A stretch of 64,000 nucleotides of DNA, from assembly GCF_021390535.1 (NCBI RefSeq), contig NZ_JAJUXG010000019.1:1-64000 (forward strand), read 5' to 3'. The translations under genes were made by a program, and so were the position numbers. The first letter of the stretch is position 1. Each line of letters opens with the position of its first letter. The notes under the pieces were generated by a model, which had not been told where the DNA came from, did no database searches, and saw only the letters and a program-made list of their open reading frames with translations. Shown here piece by piece: positions 46,063-56,400 of this stretch. The stretch comes from Dyadobacter sp. CY312. Lineage in GTDB: Bacteria; Bacteroidota; Bacteroidia; Cytophagales; Spirosomataceae.

Positions 46063-47088
46063 ATGAATTTGAAAAATGACCTTTTACTACGTGCGGCGCG
46101 GGGCGAGAAAACCGAACGTACTCCTGTTTGGATGATGCGCCAGGCTGGTCGCATTTTGGCTGAATATAGAGCTGTACGTGCAAAAGCAGGAAGTTTTATC
46201 ACCCTTGCGACTACGCCAGAAATGGCTGCGGAAGTGACATTGCAGCCTGTGGATCTGCTTGGAGTGGATGCCGCGATCATATTCTCCGATATTCTGGTAA
46301 TTCCCGAAGCGATGGGTTTGCCTTACGAAATGGCTGAACAGCGTGGACCAATATTCCCGAATACAGTTCATACAACCGCGGATCTGGAAAAACTACATGT
46401 TGCTGAACCGGAAACGGATCTTAAATACGTACTTGACGCTATCAAACTGACAAAGCAAGGACTTGATAACCGGGTTCCGCTGATCGGTTTTGCAGGAGCT
46501 CCTTTTACGATTTTTTGTTACATGACGGAAGGGAAAGGTTCCAAGACTTTCTCGGTTGCCAAAAAACATCTCTACGCTGATCCGGCTTTTTCTCATTTGT
46601 TGCTTCAAAAAATAACAGACAGTACAATCGCTTACCTGAAAGCACAAATACGTGCTGGTGCTGATCTGGTTCAGATATTTGATTCATGGGCTGGAATCCT
46701 TTCTCCTGAGCAATACCGGATATTCTCTTTGCCGTATATCAAGCAAATTTGCGATGCGATAACGGAGGTGCCTGTTACGGTTTTTGCCAAAGGTGCGTTC
46801 TTTGCAAGAGAAGAAATCAGTCAGTTGAGTTGCTCCGTTGTAGGGCTCGACTGGAACATGGATATCGCCGAATCCCGCAAGCTTATTCCAAATAAAACGT
46901 TACAGGGAAATCTTGATCCTTGTGTTTTATATGCGTCTTATGATCAGATCAAACTGGAAGTGAAGAAGATGCTGAACCAGTTTGGAACGCAAAATTACAT
47001 TGCAAACCTTGGTCACGGCGTTTATCCGGACACTGATCCCGATAAAGTACGTTGCTTCATCGAATCTGTTAAAGAATATTCTGCTTAG
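46063..47088 (+). CDS. hemE: Uroporphyrinogen decarboxylase
   Basis: HemE removes four acetate carboxyls from uroporphyrinogen III in heme synthesis. The start is the ATG at 46063 (MNLKNDLLLRAARGE), which matches the family; an upstream TTG at 46027 would add 12 unlikely residues. RTPVWMMRQAGRILAEYR is the substrate-binding signature and the C-terminus NLGHGVYPDTDP is conserved. The gene is alone and flanked by a CTCTGTG repeat downstream. Identification is secure. Confidence 0.96.
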   Translation: MNLKNDLLLRAARGEKTERTPVWMMRQAGRILAEYRAVRAKAGSFITLATTPEMAAEVTLQPVDLLGVDAAIIFSDILVIPEAMGLPYEMAEQRGPIFPNTVHTTADLEKLHVAEPETDLKYVLDAIKLTKQGLDNRVPLIGFAGAPFTIFCYMTEGKGSKTFSVAKKHLYADPAFSHLLLQKITDSTIAYLKAQIRAGADLVQIFDSWAGILSPEQYRIFSLPYIKQICDAITEVPVTVFAKGAFFAREEISQLSCSVVGLDWNMDIAESRKLIPNKTLQGNLDPCVLYASYDQIKLEVKKMLNQFGTQNYIANLGHGVYPDTDPDKVRCFIESVKEYSA

Positions 47089-47091
47089 TTG

Positions 47092-47230
47092 TTAGGTTAC
47101 ACAGAGATAAAAGGAGGTACACAGAGTTTTATTTAAAATCTCAAGTCCCGGTTAAAGAGCCAATAATTTTCTCTGTGACCCCGCGCGGCGTCCGCTCTTT
47201 TTAATCTCTGTGAATCTCTGTGTAACCTAA
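47092..47230. repeat. CTCTGTG intergenic repeat with 17-bp terminal inverted repeat
   Basis: TTAGGTTACACAGAGAT at 47092-47108 is perfectly repeated in reverse complement at 47214-47230, bounding a 139-bp segment rich in ACAGAG and CTCTGTG. Internal ACACAGAG and TCTCTGTGA copies pair further. It fills the space between hemE and gmhB and has no coding content. Confidence 0.75.
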
Positions 47231-47239
47231 AACCACTTT

Positions 47240-47770
47240 ATGCCCCCAAAAAGCAAATGCGTATTTCTTGACCGTGACGGTGTTCTGAATGAAGAATTGG
47301 GTGATTATATACAAAATCTGGAAGATCTGATCATTCCCGAAGGAGTTCCCGAGGCATTGCAGTTATTAAAATCCGCAGGTTTTCTATTGATTGTGATTAC
47401 CAATCAGGCTGGTATTGCAAAAGGATTGTATGGTCCGGAACTGGTTTATGCCATTCATGAAAAAATGCAGGAAGCTTCGGGAGGCATGTTGGATGATCTT
47501 TATTTTTGTCCGTATCATCCTTCTGTTTCAGGAAGGTCTCTTTCAAGAAAACCGGACTCTCTGCTGCTTGAAAAAGCCATAGCTAAATACAACATTGATC
47601 CTTCACAATCGTGGATGGTAGGAGACAGAGCCCGTGATATGGAAGCAGGGAAAAAGGTGGACTTACAAACAATTCACATCGTGACGGGTGATGAGACGGC
47701 GACAGGGGATTACTTTTCGGCTAATTTGCTGGAAGCAGCCAAAATAATATTGGCTAGTGGCACGAAATAA
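47240..47770 (+). CDS. gmhB: D-glycero-D-manno-heptose 1,7-bisphosphate 7-phosphatase
   Basis: This is a HAD-IIIA phosphatase of the lipopolysaccharide heptose pathway. The 176 residues contain the DxD nucleophile motif FLDRDGVLNEE (D11, D13), VITNQAGIAKGLYG, YFCPYHP (zinc-binding-type cysteine-histidine segment) and the C-terminal WMVGDRARDMEAG. Related histidinol-phosphatase-type HADs are an alternative, but the DGVLN, NQAG and FCPYHP set favours GmhB. It is not clustered with other heptose genes here. Confidence 0.85.
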   Translation: MPPKSKCVFLDRDGVLNEELGDYIQNLEDLIIPEGVPEALQLLKSAGFLLIVITNQAGIAKGLYGPELVYAIHEKMQEASGGMLDDLYFCPYHPSVSGRSLSRKPDSLLLEKAIAKYNIDPSQSWMVGDRARDMEAGKKVDLQTIHIVTGDETATGDYFSANLLEAAKIILASGTK

Positions 47771-47827
47771 AAATACATACAAACTTCATTGAAAGCCTGT
47801 ATGCTTAATATTCAACAAAAAAATGAA

Positions 47828-47956
47828 TTAAGCGCGCTCCGAAGGATTAACTGGTGCTGCTTTCTGACTTGATCCGTAAGCAGGACAAGCATGTTTGGTG
47901 CAGGATGCCATTGCCATTGTACCGCAAACTGCAAGAAGGAATAATAATTTTTTCAT
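47828..47956 (-). CDS. Small lipoprotein
   Basis: This 42-residue protein starts MKKLLFLLAVCGTMAMASC, a lipoprotein signal with Cys19, leaving about 24 mature residues (TKHACPAYGSSQKAAPVNPS). The ATG at 47956 is chosen, since the longer frame upstream lacks any signal-like start. Tiny lipoproteins of this kind are common in Cytophagales. Function unknown. Confidence 0.65.
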   Translation of the reverse strand: MKKLLFLLAVCGTMAMASCTKHACPAYGSSQKAAPVNPSERA

Positions 47957-48064
47957 CAGGTGTGAAATGTTAGATGTCACTGCAAATTTATAAAAAATAA
48001 TTCTTTGAATGAGCGTTTTAGTCTGACTAATAACGAACTCATTCAAAGAACTTTATATAACTGA

Positions 48065-49543
48065 TCAGATTTTTGTTTCTGCCAGTTCTTCAACCTGCTC
48101 AGCAGGCTCATCATCTTTTTGATCCTTCACATCAGGCGAAACATAGGATTCATCTTTGAAACCCAGTATTCTGAGCATAGAATCGCTGTTTTGTTCCACC
48201 GCAAACACCTTGGTGGTGATCTTACCTTCTTCATCACGGTCTACCAACACATGTTTTGGTGCCGGAATCAGGCAATGCTGTATGCCGCCGTATCCGCCCA
48301 ATGATTCCTGATATGCACCGGTATGGAAGAAACCAATGTATTGTGGTTCATCATCTTCGTAAATCGGCATGTACAAATCGGCGCTGTGCATCTCACTGTT
48401 GTAGAAATCCTGCGAGTCGCAAGTCAGTCCGCCAAGGTTTACCTTTTGATACGGGCTGTCCCAGTTATTGATCGGCATCATGATGTATTTCTGGTTCATT
48501 CCCCATGAGTCAGGAAGCTGCGTGATGAACGAGCCATTGATCATGTACCAGAGCTCTTTATCATTCTGAAGTTTTTTGTCAATCACTTCATATATTACCG
48601 CTCCGCTTTCACCGACAGTGTAACTTCCGAACTCGGTAAAGATATGAGGTGCAGGAACGTTATTCTTGTTACAAATCCATTGAATGTTTTCAACGATTTC
48701 GTCAATCATCTGCTGGTAATCATATCCGGTCGACAATGATGTCTGGATTGGCAAGCCACCTCCGATATCAATAGAATCAAGATCCGGACATATTTTCTTC
48801 ATTTCACAGTACTTGAACATAAAGCGTGTGAGCTCACTCCAGTAGTAGGCACTGTCTTTAATTCCTGTATTGATAAAGAAATGAAGCATTTTAAGCTTGA
48901 ACTTCGGATTCGATGCAATCTTATCCTTGTAAAGCTCAGTCACATCATTGTATCGGATACCCAGACGGGATGTATAGAAGGCGAAGTTAGGCTCTTCATC
49001 CGTTGCAATACGAATTCCCAAATTTACAGAGTCGGCTGTAACCAGCTTTTCGTAAGCTTCTATTTCACGAAGGTTATCCAAAATAGGAATACAGTTGAAT
49101 CCTTCGTTAATGAGCTCGCTTAAATACTGTGTATAAAGGGGTCTTTTATAGCCATTTGCTAATATGTAAGTAGACTTACTCACTTTGCCACGTCTGTACA
49201 GCTCGCGAATGATGGGAATGTCGAACGAAGATGACGTTTCCAGATGGACGTTATGCTTCAGGGCTTCTTCCAGCACAAAACTAAAGTGCGACGACTTGGT
49301 ACAGTAGCAATAGGTATAGCTTCCCTTGTAGTTATGCCTCTTAAAGGCATTTTTGAAAAACATATTCGCGTTTGAAATATGTTCTCCAATCTTGGGAAGA
49401 TAATTTAGTTTTAACGGCGTACCATGCTCCTTGATGATGTCCATCAATGGTACATTGTTGAACAGCAATTCATTATTGTCAACGTTAAATTCCATTGTAG
49501 GAAACTCGAACGTTTGCTGAATCAGGTCAATGTAGCTTTTCAT
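48065..49543 (-). CDS. speA: Type III PLP-dependent decarboxylase, probable arginine decarboxylase
   Basis: The 492-residue protein has an alanine-racemase-like barrel with a PLP-lysine region (YCYCTKSSHFSFVLEEALKH) and the glycine-rich IGGGLPIQTS loop. Its length and wording match the biosynthetic arginine decarboxylase group of Bacteroidota, which would begin polyamine synthesis. An ornithine or meso-diaminopimelate decarboxylase relative is the alternative. A long upstream region (609 bp) separates it from the TetR gene. Confidence 0.75.
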   Translation of the reverse strand: MKSYIDLIQQTFEFPTMEFNVDNNELLFNNVPLMDIIKEHGTPLKLNYLPKIGEHISNANMFFKNAFKRHNYKGSYTYCYCTKSSHFSFVLEEALKHNVHLETSSSFDIPIIRELYRRGKVSKSTYILANGYKRPLYTQYLSELINEGFNCIPILDNLREIEAYEKLVTADSVNLGIRIATDEEPNFAFYTSRLGIRYNDVTELYKDKIASNPKFKLKMLHFFINTGIKDSAYYWSELTRFMFKYCEMKKICPDLDSIDIGGGLPIQTSLSTGYDYQQMIDEIVENIQWICNKNNVPAPHIFTEFGSYTVGESGAVIYEVIDKKLQNDKELWYMINGSFITQLPDSWGMNQKYIMMPINNWDSPYQKVNLGGLTCDSQDFYNSEMHSADLYMPIYEDDEPQYIGFFHTGAYQESLGGYGGIQHCLIPAPKHVLVDRDEEGKITTKVFAVEQNSDSMLRILGFKDESYVSPDVKDQKDDEPAEQVEELAETKI

Positions 49544-49748
49544 TTATTGTTGGTTGCGGACTGCTGTTTAGAATTGTGAGTGATTGATTACAATACGTTT
49601 AAAACCGGATTTCATTATTCTTTAGTGCCACTGATTACCCGATTTATCAAATTGTTAATATTGCAGGTAGTGCGGAACAAAAAAGACCCGAAAATTGCCC
49701 AGAATATATGTTAATTCCAAACATCATTTGCTTATAAATCATTCCTAT

Positions 49749-49786
49749 GGGATGAGGTTTATCGTTCAAAACGATACGTTTATCCC
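49749..49786. promoter_or_regulatory. Nested imperfect palindrome
   Basis: The inner ATCGTT-CAA-AACGAT (49761-49775) is flanked by GGGAT and ATCCC arms, so the segment can fold or bind a dimeric protein. It lies 206 bp upstream of speA and 367 bp upstream of the TetR gene. Function is guesswork. Confidence 0.3.
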
Positions 49787-50104
49787 TTGAAATCACTTTC
49801 TCATCCTTTTTTGATTGTCAGCCTGCCAGCATTTACGCTAATTTTAGGAAGTAATCGTGTACAACTGAGCGTGAATTTTCGAGCTGGTCTAGTCTTCTGA
49901 ATTAATATATAATCTTTATATAGTTATAATTGCTAATTTTTAAATAAAGTAAAAACTTAGAAAGGGTGATGGTGATCAATCCTGTCTGTTCATCGTGTAT
50001 ATGTTTTTAAAGTATTGTGTATCATAATATTATGCTGAATATTGTATTTTTCTATTTAGCGTGGTTTTCATTTTTTTTGAACTTATTAGAAAACTTTGAA
50101 CATA

Positions 50105-50140
50105 ATGAAAGTTTTCATAGTTTTTTTCATTTGAAAACTA
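50105..50140. promoter_or_regulatory. Candidate TetR operator
   Basis: ATGAAA-GT-TTTCAT (50105-50118) is a perfect half-site pair, followed by TAGTTTT...AAAACTA (50118-50140). The pair lies 13-48 nt before the GTG start of the TetR gene, in the expected position for autorepression. No binding data exist here. Confidence 0.45.
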
Positions 50141-50152
50141 CAACTTTGCTTT

Positions 50153-50779
50153 GTGAAAGAGAGAATCGTAAAATCAGCATTAAATCTCTTTTGGCGCTAC
50201 GGCATCAAAAGTGTTACCATGGATGATATTGCCAAAGAACTGGGCATTTCCAAAAGAACCATTTACCAACATTATTCCGATAAGGAAGCAATTTTAAAAG
50301 TGGTAATTCAGGAAGAGCTGAGTTCACAGCAATGTGACATGGAGCAGCTGGATGAAATGACAGACAATCCCATTGATCAGATGATCCAGGCGACAGATCA
50401 GATGAGAACAGCAATGGCGCATATGAATCCCGCCTTACTTTATGACCTTAAAAAGTATTATCCCGAATCGTGGGGATTATTTCAATCCTACAAACACGAA
50501 TTTATTTTAAAGGGGATACGGGACAATATGTATCATGGGATTTCTCTGGGTTTTTACCGGCCCGATATTGACGTTGATGTGCTTTCTCTTTTGCGCATAG
50601 AAGAATTTGAGATTGCCTTTGATCCATCCATATTTCCTCCCGACAAATTTCACATGATGCGCGTACAGATGCAGTTTGTACATCATTTTTTGAGGGGGAT
50701 TATGACGGAAAAAGGTTTTGAGTATTACAACACCATAAAAGATAAATCAGTAATTGAATTTAACACCCATGAAAAATGA
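50153..50779 (+). CDS. TetR family transcriptional regulator of an efflux operon
   Basis: The 208-residue protein has an N-terminal HTH (VKSALNLFWRYGIKSVTMDD, then GISKRTIYQHYSDKEAIL) and a variable ligand domain. The start is a GTG codon. Its stop overlaps the start of the outer-membrane-factor gene by 11 bp, so it is the first gene of the efflux operon. Candidate operators lie directly upstream, suggesting it represses the operon and itself until an inducer binds. Confidence 0.9.
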   Translation: MKERIVKSALNLFWRYGIKSVTMDDIAKELGISKRTIYQHYSDKEAILKVVIQEELSSQQCDMEQLDEMTDNPIDQMIQATDQMRTAMAHMNPALLYDLKKYYPESWGLFQSYKHEFILKGIRDNMYHGISLGFYRPDIDVDVLSLLRIEEFEIAFDPSIFPPDKFHMMRVQMQFVHHFLRGIMTEKGFEYYNTIKDKSVIEFNTHEK

Positions 50780-52133
50780 ACAATTAATACGCAGCTGTTT
50801 ATTCATGCTTGCGGTATGCCTGAGTATTGCTCCATTGCGGGCTCAGGATGGAAATTTTACCTTGGAGCAAGCCGTTGATTATGCCATTAAGCATAATCTG
50901 AATGTAAAAAATTCTCAGCTGGACGCCGTTTCTGCCGAAGCCCGAATCGGAGAAATACGTGCGGCAGGATTACCGCAGGCATCTGCAAACTTCAATGTAG
51001 TCGACAATCTTATCATTCAAAAGATGATATTACCAGCGAATATTTTTGATCCCACTGCACCAGCTGACGCAACGGCAGCCGTTCCGTTCGGTATCAAATA
51101 TTCAGGAAGTGTATCGGCAACGGTGAATCAACTTATTTTCAATGGCTCATACTTCGTAGGCTTGAAAGCTGCTGCTACATATCGTGAACTCGCCAGTAAA
51201 AGTGTAGTTCAATCCAAGGTTACAGTGGCAGAATCTGTTACAAAAGCATATTACTCCGCTCAGGTTTCAGAAGAGCGAGCAAAGGTTCTGGACCTGAATA
51301 TAGAAAGAGTGGATACGCTTTTGCGAGAAACAAAAGCAATGAATGAAAGTGGCTTCGTGGAGCTACTGGATGTAAATCGCCTGGAAGTTCAGATCAATAA
51401 TCTGAGAACAGAACGCCAAAAAGTGCAGAATTTGATTGATTTGAGCTACGCACTATTAAAGTATCAGATGTCTATTCCATTGGACGAACCCATTACTTTG
51501 AAAGACAAGATCAGTGATGTTGACATTGAAGCACTCAAAATAGAAACGGTATCGAGGGATTTGAGTTATGCAAACCGCATCGAATTTTCATTGCTCGAAA
51601 CGCAGGAAAAATTGGCAAACCTGGATATAAAAAATACCAGAAGTGGATATTTGCCAAACGCATCTGCGTCATTAGGTTATGGGCATAATAATGGACGGAA
51701 TAGCTTTACAGATCTTTTCTCTACCAAATGGTTTAACAATTCTGTTCTAAGCCTGAATTTAAACATTCCTATCTTCGATGGTTTTACCAAGCGTTATCAG
51801 ATTGAACAAAAGAAAATTGCACTGGACAAAGTCAAAAACAGCCAGACTTTGTTGAAACAATCCATTGATCTGGAAGCAAGTCAGGCAGGAATTAACATCA
51901 AAAACGCTTTTGCAACATTGGAAACACAAAAGCGTAATCTGGATCTGGCGCAGGAAATTGTTCGGGTTTCCAAGATCAAATACAAAGAAGGCGTAGGTTC
52001 CAACATTGAGGTGATCAACGCGGAATCATCTTTCAAAGAAGCTCAAACAAATTATTTCGCTGCACTGTACGATCTGATGATTGCAAAAGTGGATATGAGC
52101 AAGGCAAAAGGAGAGCTTTACACGGAAAAGTAA
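50769..52133 (+). CDS. TolC-like outer-membrane efflux protein
   Basis: The protein is 455 residues from the ATG at 50769 (MKNEQLIRSCLFMLAVCLSI, then a signal to APLRAQ). Two halves of long alpha-helical coiled-coil segments (FTLEQAVDYAIKHNLNVKNS, then KYKEGVGSNIEVINAESSFK) match the TolC/OMF family. It overlaps the TetR gene end by 11 bp and is followed by the membrane-fusion lipoprotein after about 110 bp. Confidence 0.93.
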   Translation: MKNEQLIRSCLFMLAVCLSIAPLRAQDGNFTLEQAVDYAIKHNLNVKNSQLDAVSAEARIGEIRAAGLPQASANFNVVDNLIIQKMILPANIFDPTAPADATAAVPFGIKYSGSVSATVNQLIFNGSYFVGLKAAATYRELASKSVVQSKVTVAESVTKAYYSAQVSEERAKVLDLNIERVDTLLRETKAMNESGFVELLDVNRLEVQINNLRTERQKVQNLIDLSYALLKYQMSIPLDEPITLKDKISDVDIEALKIETVSRDLSYANRIEFSLLETQEKLANLDIKNTRSGYLPNASASLGYGHNNGRNSFTDLFSTKWFNNSVLSLNLNIPIFDGFTKRYQIEQKKIALDKVKNSQTLLKQSIDLEASQAGINIKNAFATLETQKRNLDLAQEIVRVSKIKYKEGVGSNIEVINAESSFKEAQTNYFAALYDLMIAKVDMSKAKGELYTEK

Positions 52134-52242
52134 CAGGACAAGAAATGGTTGATTTTCTGGTTTTAAGTTGGAAATCAAACACGTTAATCGCACCGGCGAC
52201 CCGGCATTAAGAATTTAGGAAATAACACTACATATCAATATC

Positions 52243-53376
52243 ATGAAACGACATATTTTATTAATAACCACAATAGCTGCTTTTCTTGCCGCCTGCTCTG
52301 GTGAAAAAAAGGAAGGTTTAGAAGGAAAAAGAGAAGAGCTTACCAAGCTTAAAACGGAACAAAGTGAGACTGATAAAAAGATCAAGGCACTTGAATCCGA
52401 AATAGCGAAACTGGATACTACCAAAAGAGAAGAAACGAACATTAAAATTGTTACTGTTCAGCCGCTTACAGCCGGAACTTTGAGCCATTATGTAGAGCTT
52501 CAAGGATCTATTGATGCAAAAAACAGTGTTTTGGTAACACCAAAATCAGGTGGTTCGGTTACTGCCGTTTACGTTCGTGAAGGCGATCAGGTGAAAGCAG
52601 GAAGTGTTCTGGCGAAAGTTGACGACAGTATTTTGCGTGAAACAATAGAAGAGCTCAACAGCTCACTAACCCTGGCAAATACGGTTTATAACAAACAGAA
52701 AAATCTTTGGGACCAGAAAATAGGTACCGAACTTCAGTTCCTGCAGGCACAAAACAATAAGGAAGGACTTGAGAGAAAGCTGGCTACGCTTAATGCTCAA
52801 CTTTCTCAATCCAAAATTGTGTCACCAATTTCAGGTGTTGTAGATCAGGTTAATATCAAAATCGGAGAATCGGCAGCTCCGGGAGTTGGGGTTTTCAGGG
52901 TTGTAAATCTTGGTAATCTTAAAGTTGTTGCAAAAGTTTCTGATACCTACGCTGCCAGTGTGAAACGCGGAGATGAAATTCTGATCAGTTTCCCTGACTT
53001 GCAAAAGGACTACACTGCAAAGGTTTCTTTCGTGAGCACAACAGTTGATCCGCTTAGCCGCACGTTTACTATTGAAGCGAATCTTCCTTCAAATCCTTCT
53101 TTGAAGCCAAATATGATCGCCAAAGTGCAGATTAACGATGCTACTAAAAAGAATACACTTATCGTAGATCAGAATATTATTCAGGGAACTGAAAAAGGTC
53201 AGGTTGTATATGTGGCCGTGGAAGAGGGCAGCAAGAAAGTTGCCAAATCGAAACTGGTTAAAACAGGTTTGATCTACAATGGTAAAATAGAAATTACGGA
53301 AGGCTTACAGGCGGGAGATCAAATCATCACTACTGGTTACCAGGAAGTCGCTGATGGGCAAACGATCTCGTATTAA
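52243..53376 (+). CDS. RND membrane-fusion (adaptor) lipoprotein
   Basis: The 377-residue lipoprotein has the lipobox ACS (LAACSGEKKEGLEG). A 60-residue charged helix (KLKTEQSETDKKIKALESEI) precedes the barrel-sandwich (LVTPKSGGSVTAVYVREGD), alpha-hairpin (TLNAQLSQSKIVSPISGVVD) and C-terminal domains. The extra N-terminal helix is longer than in AcrA-type adaptors. It bridges the TolC-like protein and the RND pump encoded next. Confidence 0.92.
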   Translation: MKRHILLITTIAAFLAACSGEKKEGLEGKREELTKLKTEQSETDKKIKALESEIAKLDTTKREETNIKIVTVQPLTAGTLSHYVELQGSIDAKNSVLVTPKSGGSVTAVYVREGDQVKAGSVLAKVDDSILRETIEELNSSLTLANTVYNKQKNLWDQKIGTELQFLQAQNNKEGLERKLATLNAQLSQSKIVSPISGVVDQVNIKIGESAAPGVGVFRVVNLGNLKVVAKVSDTYAASVKRGDEILISFPDLQKDYTAKVSFVSTTVDPLSRTFTIEANLPSNPSLKPNMIAKVQINDATKKNTLIVDQNIIQGTEKGQVVYVAVEEGSKKVAKSKLVKTGLIYNGKIEITEGLQAGDQIITTGYQEVADGQTISY

Positions 53377-53469
53377 GCTTTGAGCATGGGGTTCGGGAAA
53401 TAGGATTTTGCGAAAATCATATTTCCTGGCCAGGCGCTTTACAAACATTCACTTTCAGCTAGCATACTC

Positions 53470-56400
53470 ATGAAATTTGAAGATCATAAAACCCTCAGTT
53501 TTACCAACTGGTGCGTAGAGAATCGGACGACGATTTACATCTTTACGTTTATCATCACGTTGACAGGCTTTGTGGTATACAACAACCTGCCTAAGGAGCA
53601 GTTTCCGGATATCAAAATACCCCAGATTTATATCAATACGGTGTATTTTGGTACGGCTCCCGCGGATGTGGAGAATACAATTAATAAACCCATTGAAAAG
53701 CAGTTAAAATCGATCAATGGTGTTAAGCACATCAAATCCAATGCTTTACAGGACGTATCGGTTATTCTGGTAGAATTTACGCCGGATGTAGAGGTTTCCG
53801 ATGCCTTGCAGAGGGTAAGGGACGCGATTGACAAAGCAAAACAGGATTTACCTCAGGAACTGGATTCAGGTCCTACGGCTCAGGATGTAAACTTTTCGGA
53901 ATTTCCGATCATGAACATAAACCTGGCGGGGAATTACTCCCTGAAACAGTTGAAAGAATATGCGGAAGATATGCAGGATGCGATTGAAGCCATGCCCGAG
54001 ATCAGCCGTGTGGATATTGTTGGGGCATTGAACCGTGAAATTCAGATCAATCTGGATTTGCCACGTATGCAGTCTACCGGACTCACTTTCTATGACATTC
54101 AGTCGGCAGTACAAAGTGAAAATATCAACGTTTCTGGTGGTGATCTTAAAGTGGGTAAAGTTCGGCGTACGCTTCGCGTGAAAGGTGAATTCCTGGATAT
54201 GACTGAACTGTCCAATCTGCGTATTCGTACCTCAACCGGAGCCGTGGTAAGACTTGGTGATGTGGCTGAGGTTGTAGACAGTTTCGAAGAACAACTTGAC
54301 TTTGCCCGTCTGGATGACAAATCTGTAATTACACTCAACGTTATCAAAAGAGCCGGCTCCAACCTGGTGAAGGCAGCTGATGATATTGAAGTGATTATTG
54401 ATAAAATGAAAGAGACCGAATTGCCATCCGGACTGGATATTCGTATCACAGCCGATCAGTCGGAGCGTACACGTGCAGATCTGCATGAGCTTATCAATAC
54501 GGTTATCATCGGTTTTATTTTCGTGGTATTGGTTCTGATGTTCTTCATGGGTATCCGTGATGCAATCTTTATCGGGCTGTCGGTACCTTTGTCGGCGCTG
54601 GTTGCCTTTATGCTTATGCCTGTGATAGGGCCTTTGATTGGCACTGCATTCACTTTGAACACCATTGTTCTTTTTGCCTTCCTGCTGGGAATTGGTCTGG
54701 TGGTGGATGATGCGATTGTGGTTATTGAAAACACGCACAGGCTATTTAATAATCACAAGGACTGGACGATCCAGCAGGCTGTGAAAGCGGCAGCAGGCGA
54801 GGTGTTTGTACCCGTACTTTCTGGTACGCTCACTACCATTGCACCGTTCTTCCCGTTGTTGTTCTGGCCAGGTATTGTGGGGGACTTTATGAAATTCCTC
54901 CCACTTACGCTGATCCTTACTTTGATGTCATCTCTTTTCGTGGCTTACGTGATCAACCCCGTTTTTGCAGTGTCGTTTATGGGACGTCATGAGGATGAAA
55001 AAGAAAAACATGATACGAGTATTAAAGCCATCATGCGCCCTATGATTATTCTGGGAGTGATTGCTATAATAGGGTATTTTATAGATCGCGGTGTTGGTAA
55101 TTTCTTCGTGATTCTTCTGGGTCTGTATGTATTTAACCATTACATACTTACGCCAAAAATATTGGTTCCTTTCCAGGACAGGTTGTTACCGGCGCTTAAA
55201 CGCAATTACAAAGGTTTGATTACCTGGCTGATTAAAGGTTACAGACCGGTTGCAGCTATTATATCCATGGTGGTGCTATTGTTCGCCACTTTTGTGATTG
55301 TCGGTATTGCCAAGCCGGAAGTAACCTTCTTCCCAAGCGGAGATCCTGATTACATTTATGTTTACAACAAACTGCCAGCTGGTACAGATGCACTCACAAC
55401 GGATTCGGTAACCAGGATTATTGAGAAAAGGGTTTTCACGGTGTTGAAAAATGAAAAAGCGATGAACATCGTGAACTCGGTTATTGCCAATGTTGGTAAA
55501 AATGCGGGTGATCCTAACAACCCTGACCGTTCGGCTACACCACACAAATCCAAAGTAACTGTGGCATTTGTTAAGAGTGAGTCGCGTGACGGACGCTCTA
55601 CACAGGAGCTACTTACCAAAGTGCGTAATGCTGTGAGTGGAATACCGGGAGCAGAAATTTCGGTAGAACGAGAAAGTACAGGTCCTCCAACCGGAAAGCC
55701 GATTTCAATCGAGATTTCGGGGGATGAATTTGAGACACTTCAGACACTTGAAAAAGATCTGTTACAGAAAGTTCAGCAATCCGGAATACAGGGTATTGAT
55801 CAGTTGAAATCGGATTTGGTGACCAACAAGCCTGAAATCACCATCGATATTGACCGTGAGAAAGCACAACGTGAAGGGATCAGTTCTTCCCAAATTGCAC
55901 TGGCAATTCGTACAGCTCTTTTTGGTCTGGAAGTTTCCAAGTTCCGTGACGTCAAAGATGAGTATCCGATCATGGTTCGTTTGAAAAAAGATGACCGTCA
56001 GCAGATCGAAAAACTATTGAGTTTGAATATCGTATACCGGGATATGAACTCCGGTGGAGCGCTACGTCAGGTGCCGATTACGTCAGTAGCTAACATTTCA
56101 TATACTACCACTTTCAGTCAGATCAATCGTAAGGATCAGCAGCGGATTGTGATTTTGAGTTCAGATGTATTGCCTGGATTTAATGCCAATGAAATTGTAG
56201 CTCAGATACAGGATTTACTAACTGATGTGAAAGTGCCAAGCGGATATACGGTGAAAATGGGTGGAGAGCAGGAAGATCAGGCAGAATCTATGAACTTCCT
56301 TACAGGTGCATTTGGAGCTGCTATTTTGCTGATCTATCTGATCCTTGCAACACAGTTTAACTCGGTAGTGAAGCCACTTATCATATTCTTTACCATCGTA

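Larger units (their letters stand above)
49544..50152. other. 609-bp intergenic region between speA and the TetR gene
   Basis: No coding feature is supported; short open frames here are not protein-like. It contains an imperfect 38-bp palindrome at 49749-49786 (GGGAT...ATCGTT-CAA-AACGAT...ATCCC) and the candidate operators close to the TetR start. Both flanking genes are divergent, so promoters for both must lie here. Confidence 0.6.

Noticed and set aside
50017..50226. Plus-strand frame crossing the TetR start
   Set aside because: It covers AT-rich upstream DNA and the HTH region in another frame; the TetR protein explains the coding signal.
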